From assembly GCA_005843835.1 (NCBI GenBank), contig SZXZ01000082.1:1-62653 (forward strand): a DNA stretch of 62,653 bases, read 5' to 3'. Positions 52,317-61,369 of the stretch are shown here, piece by piece. Positions within the stretch are counted from its first letter, which is position 1; the number at the start of each line of letters is the position of its first letter. Source of the stretch: Chlorobium sp. (lineage in GTDB: Bacteria > Bacteroidota > Chlorobiia > Chlorobiales > Chlorobiaceae). The position numbers and the translations under genes are program-made. The notes beneath the pieces are model-generated. The model had not been told where the DNA came from. It made no database searches and saw only the letters and a program-made list of their open reading frames with translations.

Positions 52317-52604
52317 TCAGTCAAGAATAGCGAAAATGTCAGACTCGCGCATGATGAGGTAATCCTCACCTTCCACGTTGACTTCGGTACCGGAATATTT
52401 GCCATACAGCACTTTCTTTCCTACCTTGACCTGCATTTCAAGCAGTTGGCCGTTATCGGCAATCTTACCTGCTCCTACTGCTACGACTTCACCATACTGT
52501 GGTTTTTCTTTTCCAGTATCAGGAATGAAAAGTCCACCTTTGGTTTTTTCCTCTGCCGGTGCAGGTTTAACAATAACTCGATCAGATAAGGGTTTCAAGT
52601 TCAT
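52317..52604 (-). CDS. groES: Co-chaperonin GroES (10 kDa)
   Basis: Lid of the GroEL chamber. The 95 residues include [20 protein letters not shown], the mobile loop [10 protein letters not shown] and the C-terminal [23 protein letters not shown] before the ATG serves as the ribosome site. A perfect CIRCE element and a candidate promoter precede it. Confidence 0.99.
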   Translation of the reverse strand: MNLKPLSDRVIVKPAPAEEKTKGGLFIPDTGKEKPQYGEVVAVGAGKIADNGQLLEMQVKVGKKVLYGKYSGTEVNVEGEDYLIMRESDIFAILD

Positions 52605-52629
52605 TGTCTTCTCTTGTTTGGGTTTTAGA

Positions 52630-52657
52630 TTAATAGTAAAATACTATCGCTTGTCAA
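52630..52657 (-). promoter_or_regulatory. Candidate groES promoter
   Basis: Read on the minus strand, TTGACA and TATTAA are 16 bases apart, between CIRCE and the groES start. The -35 box is perfect and the -10 box is weak. A promoter overlapping or upstream of CIRCE is an alternative. Confidence 0.45.
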
Positions 52658-52674
52658 TTGAGATTTTATAGCTT

Positions 52675-52701
52675 TTAGCACTCAAGGGTCTCGAGTGCTA
52701 A
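52675..52701. promoter_or_regulatory. CIRCE operator (HrcA binding site)
   Basis: TTAGCACTC, nine bases, then GAGTGCTAA: an exact match to the CIRCE consensus. It lies 70 bases before groES and is the binding site for HrcA, which is encoded at 4980-6056. It is palindromic and could also influence the divergent gene at 52787. Confidence 0.96.
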
Positions 52702-52786
52702 AAGAACAATTAATAATAAAAAAAATATATTCCCTTCCAAACGGTTATTTATTTCTTGGTGTATAATTTCCCAGAACACAACAATC

Positions 52787-53098
52787 ATGTCGCTACCGGT
52801 AGAATTTAGTAACACCATTGATCACTCTCTTTATTGCACTATTGGTAAGGTTGCAACGGAAAAGCTTGCCAGCTCCATTTCTAAAATGCAGGATGACACT
52901 GCAACTTCCGAAGACCGGCAGTTTGCAGCTCTCTTAACAGAATTAATTGCTCTTGCTAAAAACCGGTTGTCGGTAGCTGCTAACGAGTCTGAATTCAGTA
53001 ATGACCGCTCCGTATGGGTTGAACGAACAGCAGAGTCGCACTTTCCCCATATCAGACTGCATGGGGGAGCGATTGAAGACGAACCGATAAAAAGTTAA
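52787..53098 (+). CDS. Hypothetical protein, divergent from groES
   Basis: A 103-residue soluble protein, mostly helical, with no signal or membrane segment. It begins MSLPVEFSNTIDHSLYC and has an acidic Gln/Ser-rich middle; no domain was recognised. A TATAAT lies at 52762-52767, about 20 bases before the ATG, without a clear -35 or ribosome site. Its start is 85 bases from CIRCE on the opposite side from groES, so it could be under the same repressor. Confidence 0.65.
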   Translation: MSLPVEFSNTIDHSLYCTIGKVATEKLASSISKMQDDTATSEDRQFAALLTELIALAKNRLSVAANESEFSNDRSVWVERTAESHFPHIRLHGGAIEDEPIKS

Positions 53099-53120
53099 GA
53101 AAATATCCCTCCTGCATTGT

Positions 53121-55970
53121 TCAACGTTCGAGTGAAGGCTTAAGATAGCGGCCTGTGAGAGAGTTGTCCATAGCTGCTATATCTTCCGGAGTACCTTCTG
53201 CTACTAGAGAGCCCCCTTTATCTCCAGCTCCTGGGCCAAGATCAATAATCCAGTCAGCCTGTATTATGATATCCGGATTATGCTCTATAATGACGAGAGT
53301 ATTATGCTGTTCAAGGAGTTTTTCAAAGCACTTGATCAATTTTTTTATATCCTCGAAATGAAGGCCTGTGGTCGGCTCATCGAAAATGAACAACGTATGC
53401 TCAACACCGGCATGGGCTATAAAACTTGCAAGCTTCAAACGCTGAGCCTCACCGCCTGACAGGGTGCTTGAGGATTGACCAAGCCTGATGTATCCAAGTC
53501 CGACCTCGTCGAGAACCATCAGCTTTTTAACTATCCCCTTTTCGTTACGGAAAAACACTACAGCTTCCTCGACAGTCATATCAAGAACCTCTGCAATTGA
53601 GAGGCCCTGGTATTTTACATCAAGGGTGTCGTGCTTGTAACGCAGACCATTACAGTCTTCGCAAACAGCTTCAATATCTGCAAGAAACTGCATTTCAATA
53701 TGAACGCTTCCTTCTCCGGCGCAGGTTTCACAACGGCCACCGGGAATGTTGAATGAAAAATAACCTGCTTTCAATCCTCGTTGTCTTGCATCCCTGGTCT
53801 GTGAAAAAAGGGTGCGGATATCATCGAATATCTTAAGGTAGGTGACAGGATTGCTTCGACTCGATTTGCCAATAGGAGACTGATCGACATGTTCAACTCG
53901 ATCGACAAGCCAGGTTCCGGAAATTGAACGATGGGTTCCAACTTTTTCTTTTAATCCTACTTTTTCCTTCAAAATCCCCTTGTTGAGAATATCGTTGACC
54001 AGCGTGGATTTACCGGAACCACTGACACCGGTCACACAGGTCATAACGCCTAGTGGAAAACGTACATCAATATTCTTCAGATTGTTCTGCATGGCTCCGG
54101 TTATTTCAATGCAAGAGACAAAATCCGGGGTTCTGCGAACTTTGGGGACATCAATCCGCTTTGTGTCGTTAAGGTACTGGGCAGTTAGCGAGGTGCCATG
54201 TTCTTTCATTTCGGGGACAGACCCATGAAAAACCACTTCGCCACCGAGACGCCCGGCATACGGCCCAAGATCAATAACTTCGTCGGCTGCTTCGATAATT
54301 TCGCGATCATGTTCAACAACAACTACCGTATTACCAAGATCACGAAGTCTGCGGAGAAGTGTGATAAGGCGCGCAGAATCACTCTGGTGCAAACCTATAC
54401 TCGGTTCATCAAGGATATAGATTGCCCCGACAAGCGGGGAACCAAGCGATGTAGAAAGATTTATTCGCTGAAACTCCCCACCACTGAGGGTATGGGTCAA
54501 TCGGTCAAGTGAGAGATAATTCAACCCCACATCAAGGAGATAGCCAAGGCGTTTTATGATTTCCTGCAGGACAACTTCGGCTACTTTGCGGTCGAAAGGT
54601 GAAATATCAAGATTCTTAAAAAAGTGCGAGGCTTCGGAAATATTCATTCGAGATACTTCACCGATATGAGAACCCGAAACCCTGACAAGTCTGGCATCCG
54701 GATTAAGGCGGGATCCCTCACAGTCGGGACAGATCGCATATCCACGGTAACGGCTCAAAAACACCCTGTAGTGCATTTTGTAGCCTGCATCTTTTTCTAT
54801 TTCAGCAAAAAATGGCCAGATTCCCTTGTAGCGATCGTCCGGAAGACCTTTCCAGATAATCTCCTTATGAGCATACGAGAGCTTTTCGTACGGAATATCA
54901 AGGGGTACTCCGAATGTTGGCGCAATGGCAAGGAGCTGTTTAAGATTCCAACGATACTTTTCTGAGTTCCAGCAGGCAATTGCGCCCTCTGCAATGGTTA
55001 ACGACTTGTCCGGCACAACAGCATCTTCGTCAATACCGGCAATCCGTCCAAACCCCTGACAGGAAGTACAAGCCCCTATGGGTGAGTTGAAGGCAAAAAG
55101 CTGAGGTGAAGGCTCCTGATATTCAATCCCGTTCAATTCAAGCCGATCACTGAAACGATAGGTTTTTCCTCCCACTACCTTTAAAACCGCATACCCTCCT
55201 GATTCGTTAAAACAGCTTTCCGCTGCCTGTGATACACGACTGAAAACTTTTTCATCATTCTTCGCCAAAAAACGGTCTACAAGAACAAGAAGATTGGATC
55301 GATCGGCTGAGGGCATTTCAAGTATCCGCTTGCAGATAAGATCATTGTTAAGGTCAAGAACTTCATCCCCGTCATCGACAACCCGGAAAAACCCTTTTTT
55401 CAGGAGGTTTGCGATTTCATCCTCAGCTGAACATATATGGTGCCCGGCATCCTGATGAGATGGGAAAAAGAACCCTACATAAAATTTTGTGCCTTCATCA
55501 AGAAAACCAGCCTGCATGCTTACATCGTCGGGGGTATGCTTTAAAACCAGCTCGTTGGTATCGCGAGAATAGATTTTGCCTATCCGGGCGTAAAGAAGGC
55601 GGAGATAGTCATAAATTTCCGACACGGTGCCGACAGTTGAACGCGGATTTTTTGGAATGGGTTTCTGCTCAATTGCAATTGCGGGAGCAATTCCTTCCAC
55701 ACTTTCAATATCAGGTCGCGGCATCCGTTCGAGAAACTGCCGAACATACGCCGAAAGAGATTCTACATAGCGACGATGACCTTCTGCATAGAGGGTATCA
55801 AACGCCAGACTTGATTTGCCCGAACCACTGACACCAGTGAGCACAACCAAGCGATTGCGGGGAATACATACCGAGATATTTGCAAGATTATGGGTATTAA
55901 TGCCTTTGAGGACAATATCCGGCAGACTCGTTTCAGCTACTGCTGAATTTTTGAGTCTATGAGTGGTCAT
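53121..55970 (-). CDS. uvrA: Excinuclease ABC subunit A
   Basis: Damage-recognition ATPase of nucleotide excision repair. About 949 residues carry two ABC ATPase cores with Walker A GVSGSGKSSLAFDTL and GVSGSGKSTLVNDIL. Signature motifs are LSGGEFQRINL and LSGGEAQRLKL, and the zinc-binding Cys pairs are in CPDCEGSRL and CETCAGEGS...CEDC. The track frame starts 13 codons earlier; the ATG giving MTTHRLKNSA is the more typical start. It follows the Rrf2 gene by 127 bases. Confidence 0.98.
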   Translation of the reverse strand: MTTHRLKNSAVAETSLPDIVLKGINTHNLANISVCIPRNRLVVLTGVSGSGKSSLAFDTLYAEGHRRYVESLSAYVRQFLERMPRPDIESVEGIAPAIAIEQKPIPKNPRSTVGTVSEIYDYLRLLYARIGKIYSRDTNELVLKHTPDDVSMQAGFLDEGTKFYVGFFFPSHQDAGHHICSAEDEIANLLKKGFFRVVDDGDEVLDLNNDLICKRILEMPSADRSNLLVLVDRFLAKNDEKVFSRVSQAAESCFNESGGYAVLKVVGGKTYRFSDRLELNGIEYQEPSPQLFAFNSPIGACTSCQGFGRIAGIDEDAVVPDKSLTIAEGAIACWNSEKYRWNLKQLLAIAPTFGVPLDIPYEKLSYAHKEIIWKGLPDDRYKGIWPFFAEIEKDAGYKMHYRVFLSRYRGYAICPDCEGSRLNPDARLVRVSGSHIGEVSRMNISEASHFFKNLDISPFDRKVAEVVLQEIIKRLGYLLDVGLNYLSLDRLTHTLSGGEFQRINLSTSLGSPLVGAIYILDEPSIGLHQSDSARLITLLRRLRDLGNTVVVVEHDREIIEAADEVIDLGPYAGRLGGEVVFHGSVPEMKEHGTSLTAQYLNDTKRIDVPKVRRTPDFVSCIEITGAMQNNLKNIDVRFPLGVMTCVTGVSGSGKSTLVNDILNKGILKEKVGLKEKVGTHRSISGTWLVDRVEHVDQSPIGKSSRSNPVTYLKIFDDIRTLFSQTRDARQRGLKAGYFSFNIPGGRCETCAGEGSVHIEMQFLADIEAVCEDCNGLRYKHDTLDVKYQGLSIAEVLDMTVEEAVVFFRNEKGIVKKLMVLDEVGLGYIRLGQSSSTLSGGEAQRLKLASFIAHAGVEHTLFIFDEPTTGLHFEDIKKLIKCFEKLLEQHNTLVIIEHNPDIIIQADWIIDLGPGAGDKGGSLVAEGTPEDIAAMDNSLTGRYLKPSLER

Positions 55971-56097
55971 AGTGTAAAATAATATTGTGCATAAAAAATG
56001 AGGAGGCAACCCGTTTTACCAGCAGAGAGCTCTTACCTCGGTGAGACAATAAACACAGAAGAAAGCTCTGGAAAAAACCTTTTTTTGTTGCGAATGG

Positions 56098-56511
56098 TCA
56101 AGGTTCTCTCTGCTGCAGAAGAGACTGGATGGTGGTCTCCTCCAAAAGGCCCTGGATTCTGCCCTGAAGATTATTCATATACCCTCTGTGCTGGCATGAG
56201 GAAAAGATTTCGCAACTATTCCCCTTGACGCCGCAATGTACAAGATGCAGCTTACCCTCGATAGCAAAAGCTATATCAGCAACTGTTATATCGCCAGTCT
56301 TCATGCCAAGCATATAGCCGCCTTTTACGCCCTGAACAGAAGTTGCAATCCCTGCCCTTTTAAGACTCTGCATGGCTTTTGAAAGAAACTCCTGTGAAAA
56401 TCCTATATCTTCAGCCATTTCTTTTACGGTTACAACCCTGTCCTGACCCTTGGTTGCAAGATAGGTGACCGCATGAAGTCCATACTCAAATTTTCGGGAA
56501 ACCTGAAGCAT
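56098..56511 (-). CDS. Rrf2/IscR-family transcriptional regulator
   Basis: A 137-residue winged-helix regulator starting MLQVSRKFEYGLHAVTYLA. A helix-turn-helix (TVKEMAEDIGFSQEFLSKAM) and the wing GVKGGYMLG follow. Three cysteines in VHCGVKGNSCEIFSSCQH have the spacing expected for an Fe-S cluster, as in IscR and related regulators. This suggests control by cluster or redox state. The frame extends 19 residues upstream, but the family begins at this ATG. It is divergent from the hydrolase gene and upstream of uvrA. Confidence 0.9.
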   Translation of the reverse strand: MLQVSRKFEYGLHAVTYLATKGQDRVVTVKEMAEDIGFSQEFLSKAMQSLKRAGIATSVQGVKGGYMLGMKTGDITVADIAFAIEGKLHLVHCGVKGNSCEIFSSCQHRGYMNNLQGRIQGLLEETTIQSLLQQREP

Positions 56512-56643
56512 ATTTAATGTAATTCGAATAAATAGGATTAATTTAACCCTATTACCCATGTTAACCAATATCTTTTATATTGGCACGTAACGGATATATT
56601 GTTTTATAAGTTTTATCCGTACGAAAATTTTACTTTATGTCCC

Positions 56644-57522
56644 ATGAGCAACACTGTGAAAGATCAATATTTTCTTTGGCAATTCTCACCTGAAGACGAA
56701 GCAAAAATCCGGTATCAGGAATTCGGTCAGAATAACCCTGAAAAAACTCCGCTTCTTTTTATTCACGGGTACGGAGCTATGATTGAACACTGGGATCTGA
56801 ATATTCCCGAGTTTGCTCATAAACATAAAATTTATGCCATGGACCTTATCGGATTCGGGAAGTCTGAGAAACCGAACGTTCGATACTGTCTTGAACTTTT
56901 TGCGGCACAGATTGAAACGTTTATGTTCTTGAAAAAATTAGATAAAGTCATTATTGTCGGCCATTCGATGGGTGCCGCAAGCGGGGTTTATCTCGCTCAC
57001 CATAAACCTGAAAAAGTTGAGGCACTTATACTGGTAAATCCGTCCGGCCTTTTTGGGGATATGATGGACGGGATGACCAATGTATTTTTCGGTCTGGTAG
57101 CTTCACCTATTATAGGGGAGATGCTTCTGGCCGCTTTTTCAAATCCCATTGCTGTGGGTCAGAGCCTTATGCCAACATATTTCAACCAAAGCAAGGTAGA
57201 TGAAAAATTAGCCAACCAGTTTACCCTACCTCTGCAGGATAAAGGGTCTCAATGGTCGTATCTTTCTCCGTCAAAGAGACCTCTGGATTTCAGACTGGAT
57301 CATATCACAAAACCTTGTAATTACAAAGGTCCTGTATTTCTTGTATGGGGCGCGGAAGACACTGCACTACCACCTCAGAAAATAATTCCTGAATTTCAGC
57401 AACTTCTTCCTCAGGCCGGAGCTTTTATCATTTCGAAGGCATCACACTGTGTCCACCATGATGCTCATGAAGAGTTTAACAACAGACTAGAAAAGATACT
57501 TGAATTGATTCAGCCAGCTTGA
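56644..57522 (+). CDS. Alpha/beta hydrolase
   Basis: A 292-residue serine hydrolase. The oxyanion segment is [14 protein letters not shown], the nucleophile Ser is in [12 protein letters not shown], the acid lies in [11 protein letters not shown] and the His in [12 protein letters not shown] cap region of about 60 residues lies in between. Relatives are esterases, dehalogenases and BchO-like proteins of photosynthetic bacteria; the substrate is not clear. A longer ATG start (56599) exists. It converges with lptD, with seven bases between stop codons. Confidence 0.88.
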   Translation: MSNTVKDQYFLWQFSPEDEAKIRYQEFGQNNPEKTPLLFIHGYGAMIEHWDLNIPEFAHKHKIYAMDLIGFGKSEKPNVRYCLELFAAQIETFMFLKKLDKVIIVGHSMGAASGVYLAHHKPEKVEALILVNPSGLFGDMMDGMTNVFFGLVASPIIGEMLLAAFSNPIAVGQSLMPTYFNQSKVDEKLANQFTLPLQDKGSQWSYLSPSKRPLDFRLDHITKPCNYKGPVFLVWGAEDTALPPQKIIPEFQQLLPQAGAFIISKASHCVHHDAHEEFNNRLEKILELIQPA

Positions 57523-57529
57523 ATACGAA

Positions 57530-60172
57530 TCAATACGTTGTTCCCTTGCCTGTTCTAACGTTGAAATCGCTCAATGGAGCTTTCAGACCTATCTGGATAG
57601 CGTAACTGCGAAACTGTCCGAATGGAATCCACTGGAAGCTCATTTGCCAGCAATGAAGATCCCGATTAAGCTGCAGCAAAGGAAAAACAAATTCGTTGTT
57701 TTGAATGTCATACCCGCTATTTAAAACAATCTGCCATTCTTGTGATAATGACTCCTTTACTGATGCATTTAAGAGAGTGCTAGTAGTTGGAGACAAAGGA
57801 TTAGTTTTGTCTGATTGTAAAAAAAGGGAAAACTGAATCTGCCAGGGCTGCCGGTAATTGATGTTTCTAAAGTAATCTGTATTAAAGCGATCCAGAAATA
57901 TGGACTGAGCGGCATTCGGTATAAAAATTGGCTCTGCAGTTGAAGGATACTGGAGAGCAGCAGGGTCAGTGCCTCCGCTTCCCTGTATGCTATAGCTCAT
58001 GTTCAAAAATCCCTTGATAAAGCGAAACAGTCCTTTGCCGTCATCGTTATAGAGGCGGTTGATCCTTTCGCCGGTCAGCGGATTGTAGCTGTACATATCA
58101 TACATGCTTCCTGCACTGAAAAGAAGGTTCGGTGACAGAACATTGCTTGATGCTGTAAGTGTAATCGGGGCCAGGTGTATTGCATCGGCATTAAAATTGT
58201 AGGATGTCGCTGCGTTTAAAGAGAGCAAATGAACTGTGCTCTCCCCATAAGGGGAATTATCTTCATCCGGGGAAGACATACCCGTTACTTTACCTTGAAT
58301 AAGATTTTTCAGGGTAATACCCAGGGTGCTTTGCCCTTCAGGTATACCGGCATATGTTGTGTTATTTAACCGGACAAAAAGAAGTGGGTCTGTCCAGTCA
58401 TACACACTTCCATAGAAGTTATATGCAGAACCTGAAAACGCAGGATTCCACAGGTAGCTGACCGTAGGATTAAAGGTGTGACGCAGTGCGCTGAGCCCGA
58501 AAAGATTCTCAAGAAATTTTGTCTCAACCGTGCCGTATAGCCTTGTACTTGCATCAACGGCAAAAATGGTTGTTGATGCATCCTTATTTGCATCATCTGA
58601 CTGCAAAGAATGGATAAAGGTCAGGCTTGGATTGACATTAAAATAATTGAACAGAGTAGACTGCATCCGCAAGGGTATAACCAGGCTTTTACCGCTATTA
58701 CTGTAATTGTAAAGTCCGGACACGGGTTGTGTTGCCTGCAGGCTTAATCCTTGTGTAAAAAAAGCTTTGGAACCTTCCGAAAATTCACTGTAATACCCCA
58801 ACTCTACATTGGCATTTGCGGCATAGCCGGATGATGTTACAGCACTGTATGAGCTGGATGTACCGCTGAAAGAAGCTGATGTGGAAATTGAAACATCAGA
58901 TTTCCAGTCATTATCGGAGTAACCTGTTCGAAAAGGATACATGCGGTTCTGGTAAAACAAGGCATCGATGGTCTGGGTCGCGTCAAGAGTGCTCAGGTTT
59001 TCGGAACGATTGTAGGTAAGTGCGGCTATGCCATTATCATCGTTAAAGGTCTTTGCCAATGCTGCGCGCGCATTGGATTGCTGGTTTAACATCGTAATTG
59101 AATTCAGCGAATTAAGATCATAACCCTGAGGTGGACCCTGGAGCTGAATGTTGACATCAAGTCTGGTGGATGAATCAAACACCTGGTTATGGATAACTCT
59201 TGCATTCCAATCCCTGTATTGTGCATAATCTTTGTACTCCCCTGCTATCTCGCCTGAAAAAACATTGCTTGCTTTATAGCGAAACCTGTCTCCAAGACGC
59301 CAGCTTCCGTTCAACGATATATCTCCATCAAACCTCAAATCCATAGAATCGTTGATAGCCCAGAAATACCCGATATTCGAGAGTGAATATCCTGTGTCGC
59401 TGTTATTACCTATGCGGGGCGTGAGAAAACCTGATGATCTCCCTTCTTTTAAAGGAAAAACCATATAAGGAAGTGCAAGTATAGGCATGGCAGGCAGGTG
59501 ATGAGAAAAAATCTCCGGCCGTATATACATGATCAGCGGACTGGCAATTATCCTGTTGTCGGGAATAATGGTCATCCGGGAGGAAGAAAACCAGTAATGA
59601 GGAAGGAGATCATCACAGGAAGTGAATGTACCATCCCTGATGATCATCTGACCATTTTCGAGTCTTGTTACATGCTCGCCACTAAAATTGATCTTATTGG
59701 AAGATGATAAGACATTGGATGTCTCTCCCCTTTTTGTTTTAAAATTATAGGTTAATTCTTCAGCATTAAAACTCCCTTCGCGATCCGTAAAGACGGCTGG
59801 CTCCGCATGCTTTTTTGAAGAATCGGCACTACCGAATGCATGAAAAAGTGAGGTATCGAGATCAATGACAATTTTAGGGGCTTTGACGTTGGCATCTTCA
59901 TGGTCGATGCGCGCTTTGCCCCATAATTCCATATTGCGCTGGTCGAGATTGTAAATAACTGAATCCCTGGCAGTAAAAATTACGGTTTTTTTTAACCCGC
60001 CTGAATCGAAGGATGTATCGAGTGCAGCTAGAGTCTTTTGTTCAGATACAGCCTTTTTCCGCTGGTCAGGCGATGCCGCAGCGCTCGGCTCTTTCGTAAA
60101 GAACAGAGGTACTGCTAAAAGAAAAAGCCGGATAATGGTACGTATGCCAGTTTGTCTGATATGAAACTTCAA
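57530..60172 (-). CDS. lptD: LPS-assembly outer-membrane protein LptD (OstA)
   Basis: Inserts lipopolysaccharide into the outer leaflet of the outer membrane. The start is TTG and gives a signal peptide (IRTIIRLFLLAVPLFF). An OstA/LptA-like domain follows at about residues 60-190, and the rest is a large beta barrel. Only two cysteines appear outside the signal region, one in GTFTSCDDLL after the N-domain and one in RDLHCWQMSF near the end. They are placed like the Cys pair that joins the domains in E. coli LptD. LptE was not recognised nearby. Confidence 0.9.
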   Translation of the reverse strand: MKFHIRQTGIRTIIRLFLLAVPLFFTKEPSAAASPDQRKKAVSEQKTLAALDTSFDSGGLKKTVIFTARDSVIYNLDQRNMELWGKARIDHEDANVKAPKIVIDLDTSLFHAFGSADSSKKHAEPAVFTDREGSFNAEELTYNFKTKRGETSNVLSSSNKINFSGEHVTRLENGQMIIRDGTFTSCDDLLPHYWFSSSRMTIIPDNRIIASPLIMYIRPEIFSHHLPAMPILALPYMVFPLKEGRSSGFLTPRIGNNSDTGYSLSNIGYFWAINDSMDLRFDGDISLNGSWRLGDRFRYKASNVFSGEIAGEYKDYAQYRDWNARVIHNQVFDSSTRLDVNIQLQGPPQGYDLNSLNSITMLNQQSNARAALAKTFNDDNGIAALTYNRSENLSTLDATQTIDALFYQNRMYPFRTGYSDNDWKSDVSISTSASFSGTSSSYSAVTSSGYAANANVELGYYSEFSEGSKAFFTQGLSLQATQPVSGLYNYSNSGKSLVIPLRMQSTLFNYFNVNPSLTFIHSLQSDDANKDASTTIFAVDASTRLYGTVETKFLENLFGLSALRHTFNPTVSYLWNPAFSGSAYNFYGSVYDWTDPLLFVRLNNTTYAGIPEGQSTLGITLKNLIQGKVTGMSSPDEDNSPYGESTVHLLSLNAATSYNFNADAIHLAPITLTASSNVLSPNLLFSAGSMYDMYSYNPLTGERINRLYNDDGKGLFRFIKGFLNMSYSIQGSGGTDPAALQYPSTAEPIFIPNAAQSIFLDRFNTDYFRNINYRQPWQIQFSLFLQSDKTNPLSPTTSTLLNASVKESLSQEWQIVLNSGYDIQNNEFVFPLLQLNRDLHCWQMSFQWIPFGQFRSYAIQIGLKAPLSDFNVRTGKGTTY

Positions 60173-60365
60173 GTCAGCTTTGCTCCGCTAAAGTATTGTG
60201 ATGGTCACTGATAAAAGATTAAATATAGTGGAAATGGGAAGATGTTTGATCAAGAAACCGATAGAGTGAGAACTATCATTTTCAGTGACACCAAGTTGTT
60301 GCAGATACTTACTGACAGTATTCTGGAATATTAAAAATGCATTATAGCCATTTCCCACTGCTGAT

Positions 60366-60725
60366 ATGATGAAACGGCATGAGGAGAACTCTTATCTGTT
60401 TCACTTACCTGAAGAAGGCTCTGCTATGGTTTCGGAATTCAAAAACCTTGCATCTGCTGATAACTCGCTTATGGGAATGAGAAAAGCTGATTCGGAGGAG
60501 ATAGCGCAGCTTCACCTTGGATGGGCTTCGAAATTACACGGAAGTCGAAAGGAGATGAACCCGGATACGATTTCGGCAACATCGTTACATTTGGAAGAGC
60601 TTTACGCCAATGAAGGGAGGAGAAATCTTGCTCAGGAGAAAGAGGTCTACCGCATTTCAAGTGAACATAAGCATAAATCTATGTGGGCGGATTCTGTCTT
60701 TGATGAACTGGAAGAAGCGGGGTGA
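60366..60725 (+). CDS. Hypothetical protein
   Basis: A 119-residue acidic, helical protein (begins MMKRHEENSYLFHLPEEGS). It has no signal, membrane segment or recognised domain. The composition is Glu/Lys-rich with a Leu-rich middle. It is the only open frame in this interval and ends at the edge of the GC-rich stretch. Confidence that it is expressed is moderate. Confidence 0.5.
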   Translation: MMKRHEENSYLFHLPEEGSAMVSEFKNLASADNSLMGMRKADSEEIAQLHLGWASKLHGSRKEMNPDTISATSLHLEELYANEGRRNLAQEKEVYRISSEHKHKSMWADSVFDELEEAG

Positions 60726-61020
60726 GCTTGAGGGTTGCGGGTTGTACCGTGATTTGTATACTGCGGTGTCGCTGGCTGAGGCTTCGTCGGAGGCTGCTTC
60801 GTTAACGAGCTGGTTTGCTGCGGCATGGTTGCTTGAACGCTGGGGACGTCGTGGGGTTCCGGCTGTGGATGAGAGGAGGAAGGATTCGCCTGCGGTGATT
60901 GGGTGAGGGGCGGGGACTAGGGATATTGATAAGGTGACGCGGCCGGAGTTGTCGCATGCGTCGGACGCGGCGGGGTCTGCTGTGGAGAAGTTGTTTCCGG
61001 AGAGGGAGTTTGGCGGGTAG
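60726..61020. pseudogene. GC-rich degenerate stretch, possibly a decayed gene
   Basis: This segment is visibly richer in G and C than its surroundings. On the plus strand the frame of bases 60610-60906 reads on after a single TGA at 60904 as GAGTRDIDKVTRPELSHASD and ends with a stop at 61018. The minus strand also has a long open frame (NQLVNEAASDEASASDTAVY). Neither matches a known family. It may be a decayed foreign gene or a repeated element. Confidence 0.35.
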
Positions 61021-61369
61021 CCGATGCACTGGAGGGTTTGAATTTGTGCTAGGTAGAGAGTTAGGGTTTAGGCTTTATTGTAATCTCTCGGAGGGATGAA
61101 ACTCTATTCGCGGAAAACCTTATATTTGTGGAAATAATAGCTCTTTATAGCTTGATTTATATTTGTAAATTTTTTGCAAATAAAGGGTTTTTTGTAGAGC
61201 ATAAAATTCAGCATAAAGAGCTTTAATACAATACTTTACAGGGAATAAAAAAAGCTTATTTTATTTAATATATTATTTAATAAGTAGCTGGTGGGAGTTT
61301 TTCTATAAAGACGTTTCACCATAAATGCTGAACCATTATGTCACTAAATCTATAATTCATAGTCATTCC
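61021..61369. other. AT-rich trpB leader with small ORF and inverted repeat
   Basis: A 13-codon frame (MKLYSRKTLYLWK, 61096-61137) contains one Trp. GGAGG is only one base before its ATG, too close for good initiation. It is followed by a perfect 10-base inverted repeat, AGCTCTTTAT (61139-61148) with ATAAAGAGCT (61213-61222). The layout recalls a trp attenuator but lacks tandem Trp codons. No other gene is visible. Confidence 0.3.

Noticed and set aside
55998..56228. Plus-strand ORF between uvrA and the Rrf2 gene
   Set aside because: Most of it is antisense to the Rrf2 gene and it shows no protein-like features.
60802..61029. Arg/Pro-rich minus-strand ORF
   Set aside because: Its composition is a by-product of GC-rich sequence, and it has no start signal or recognisable domain.
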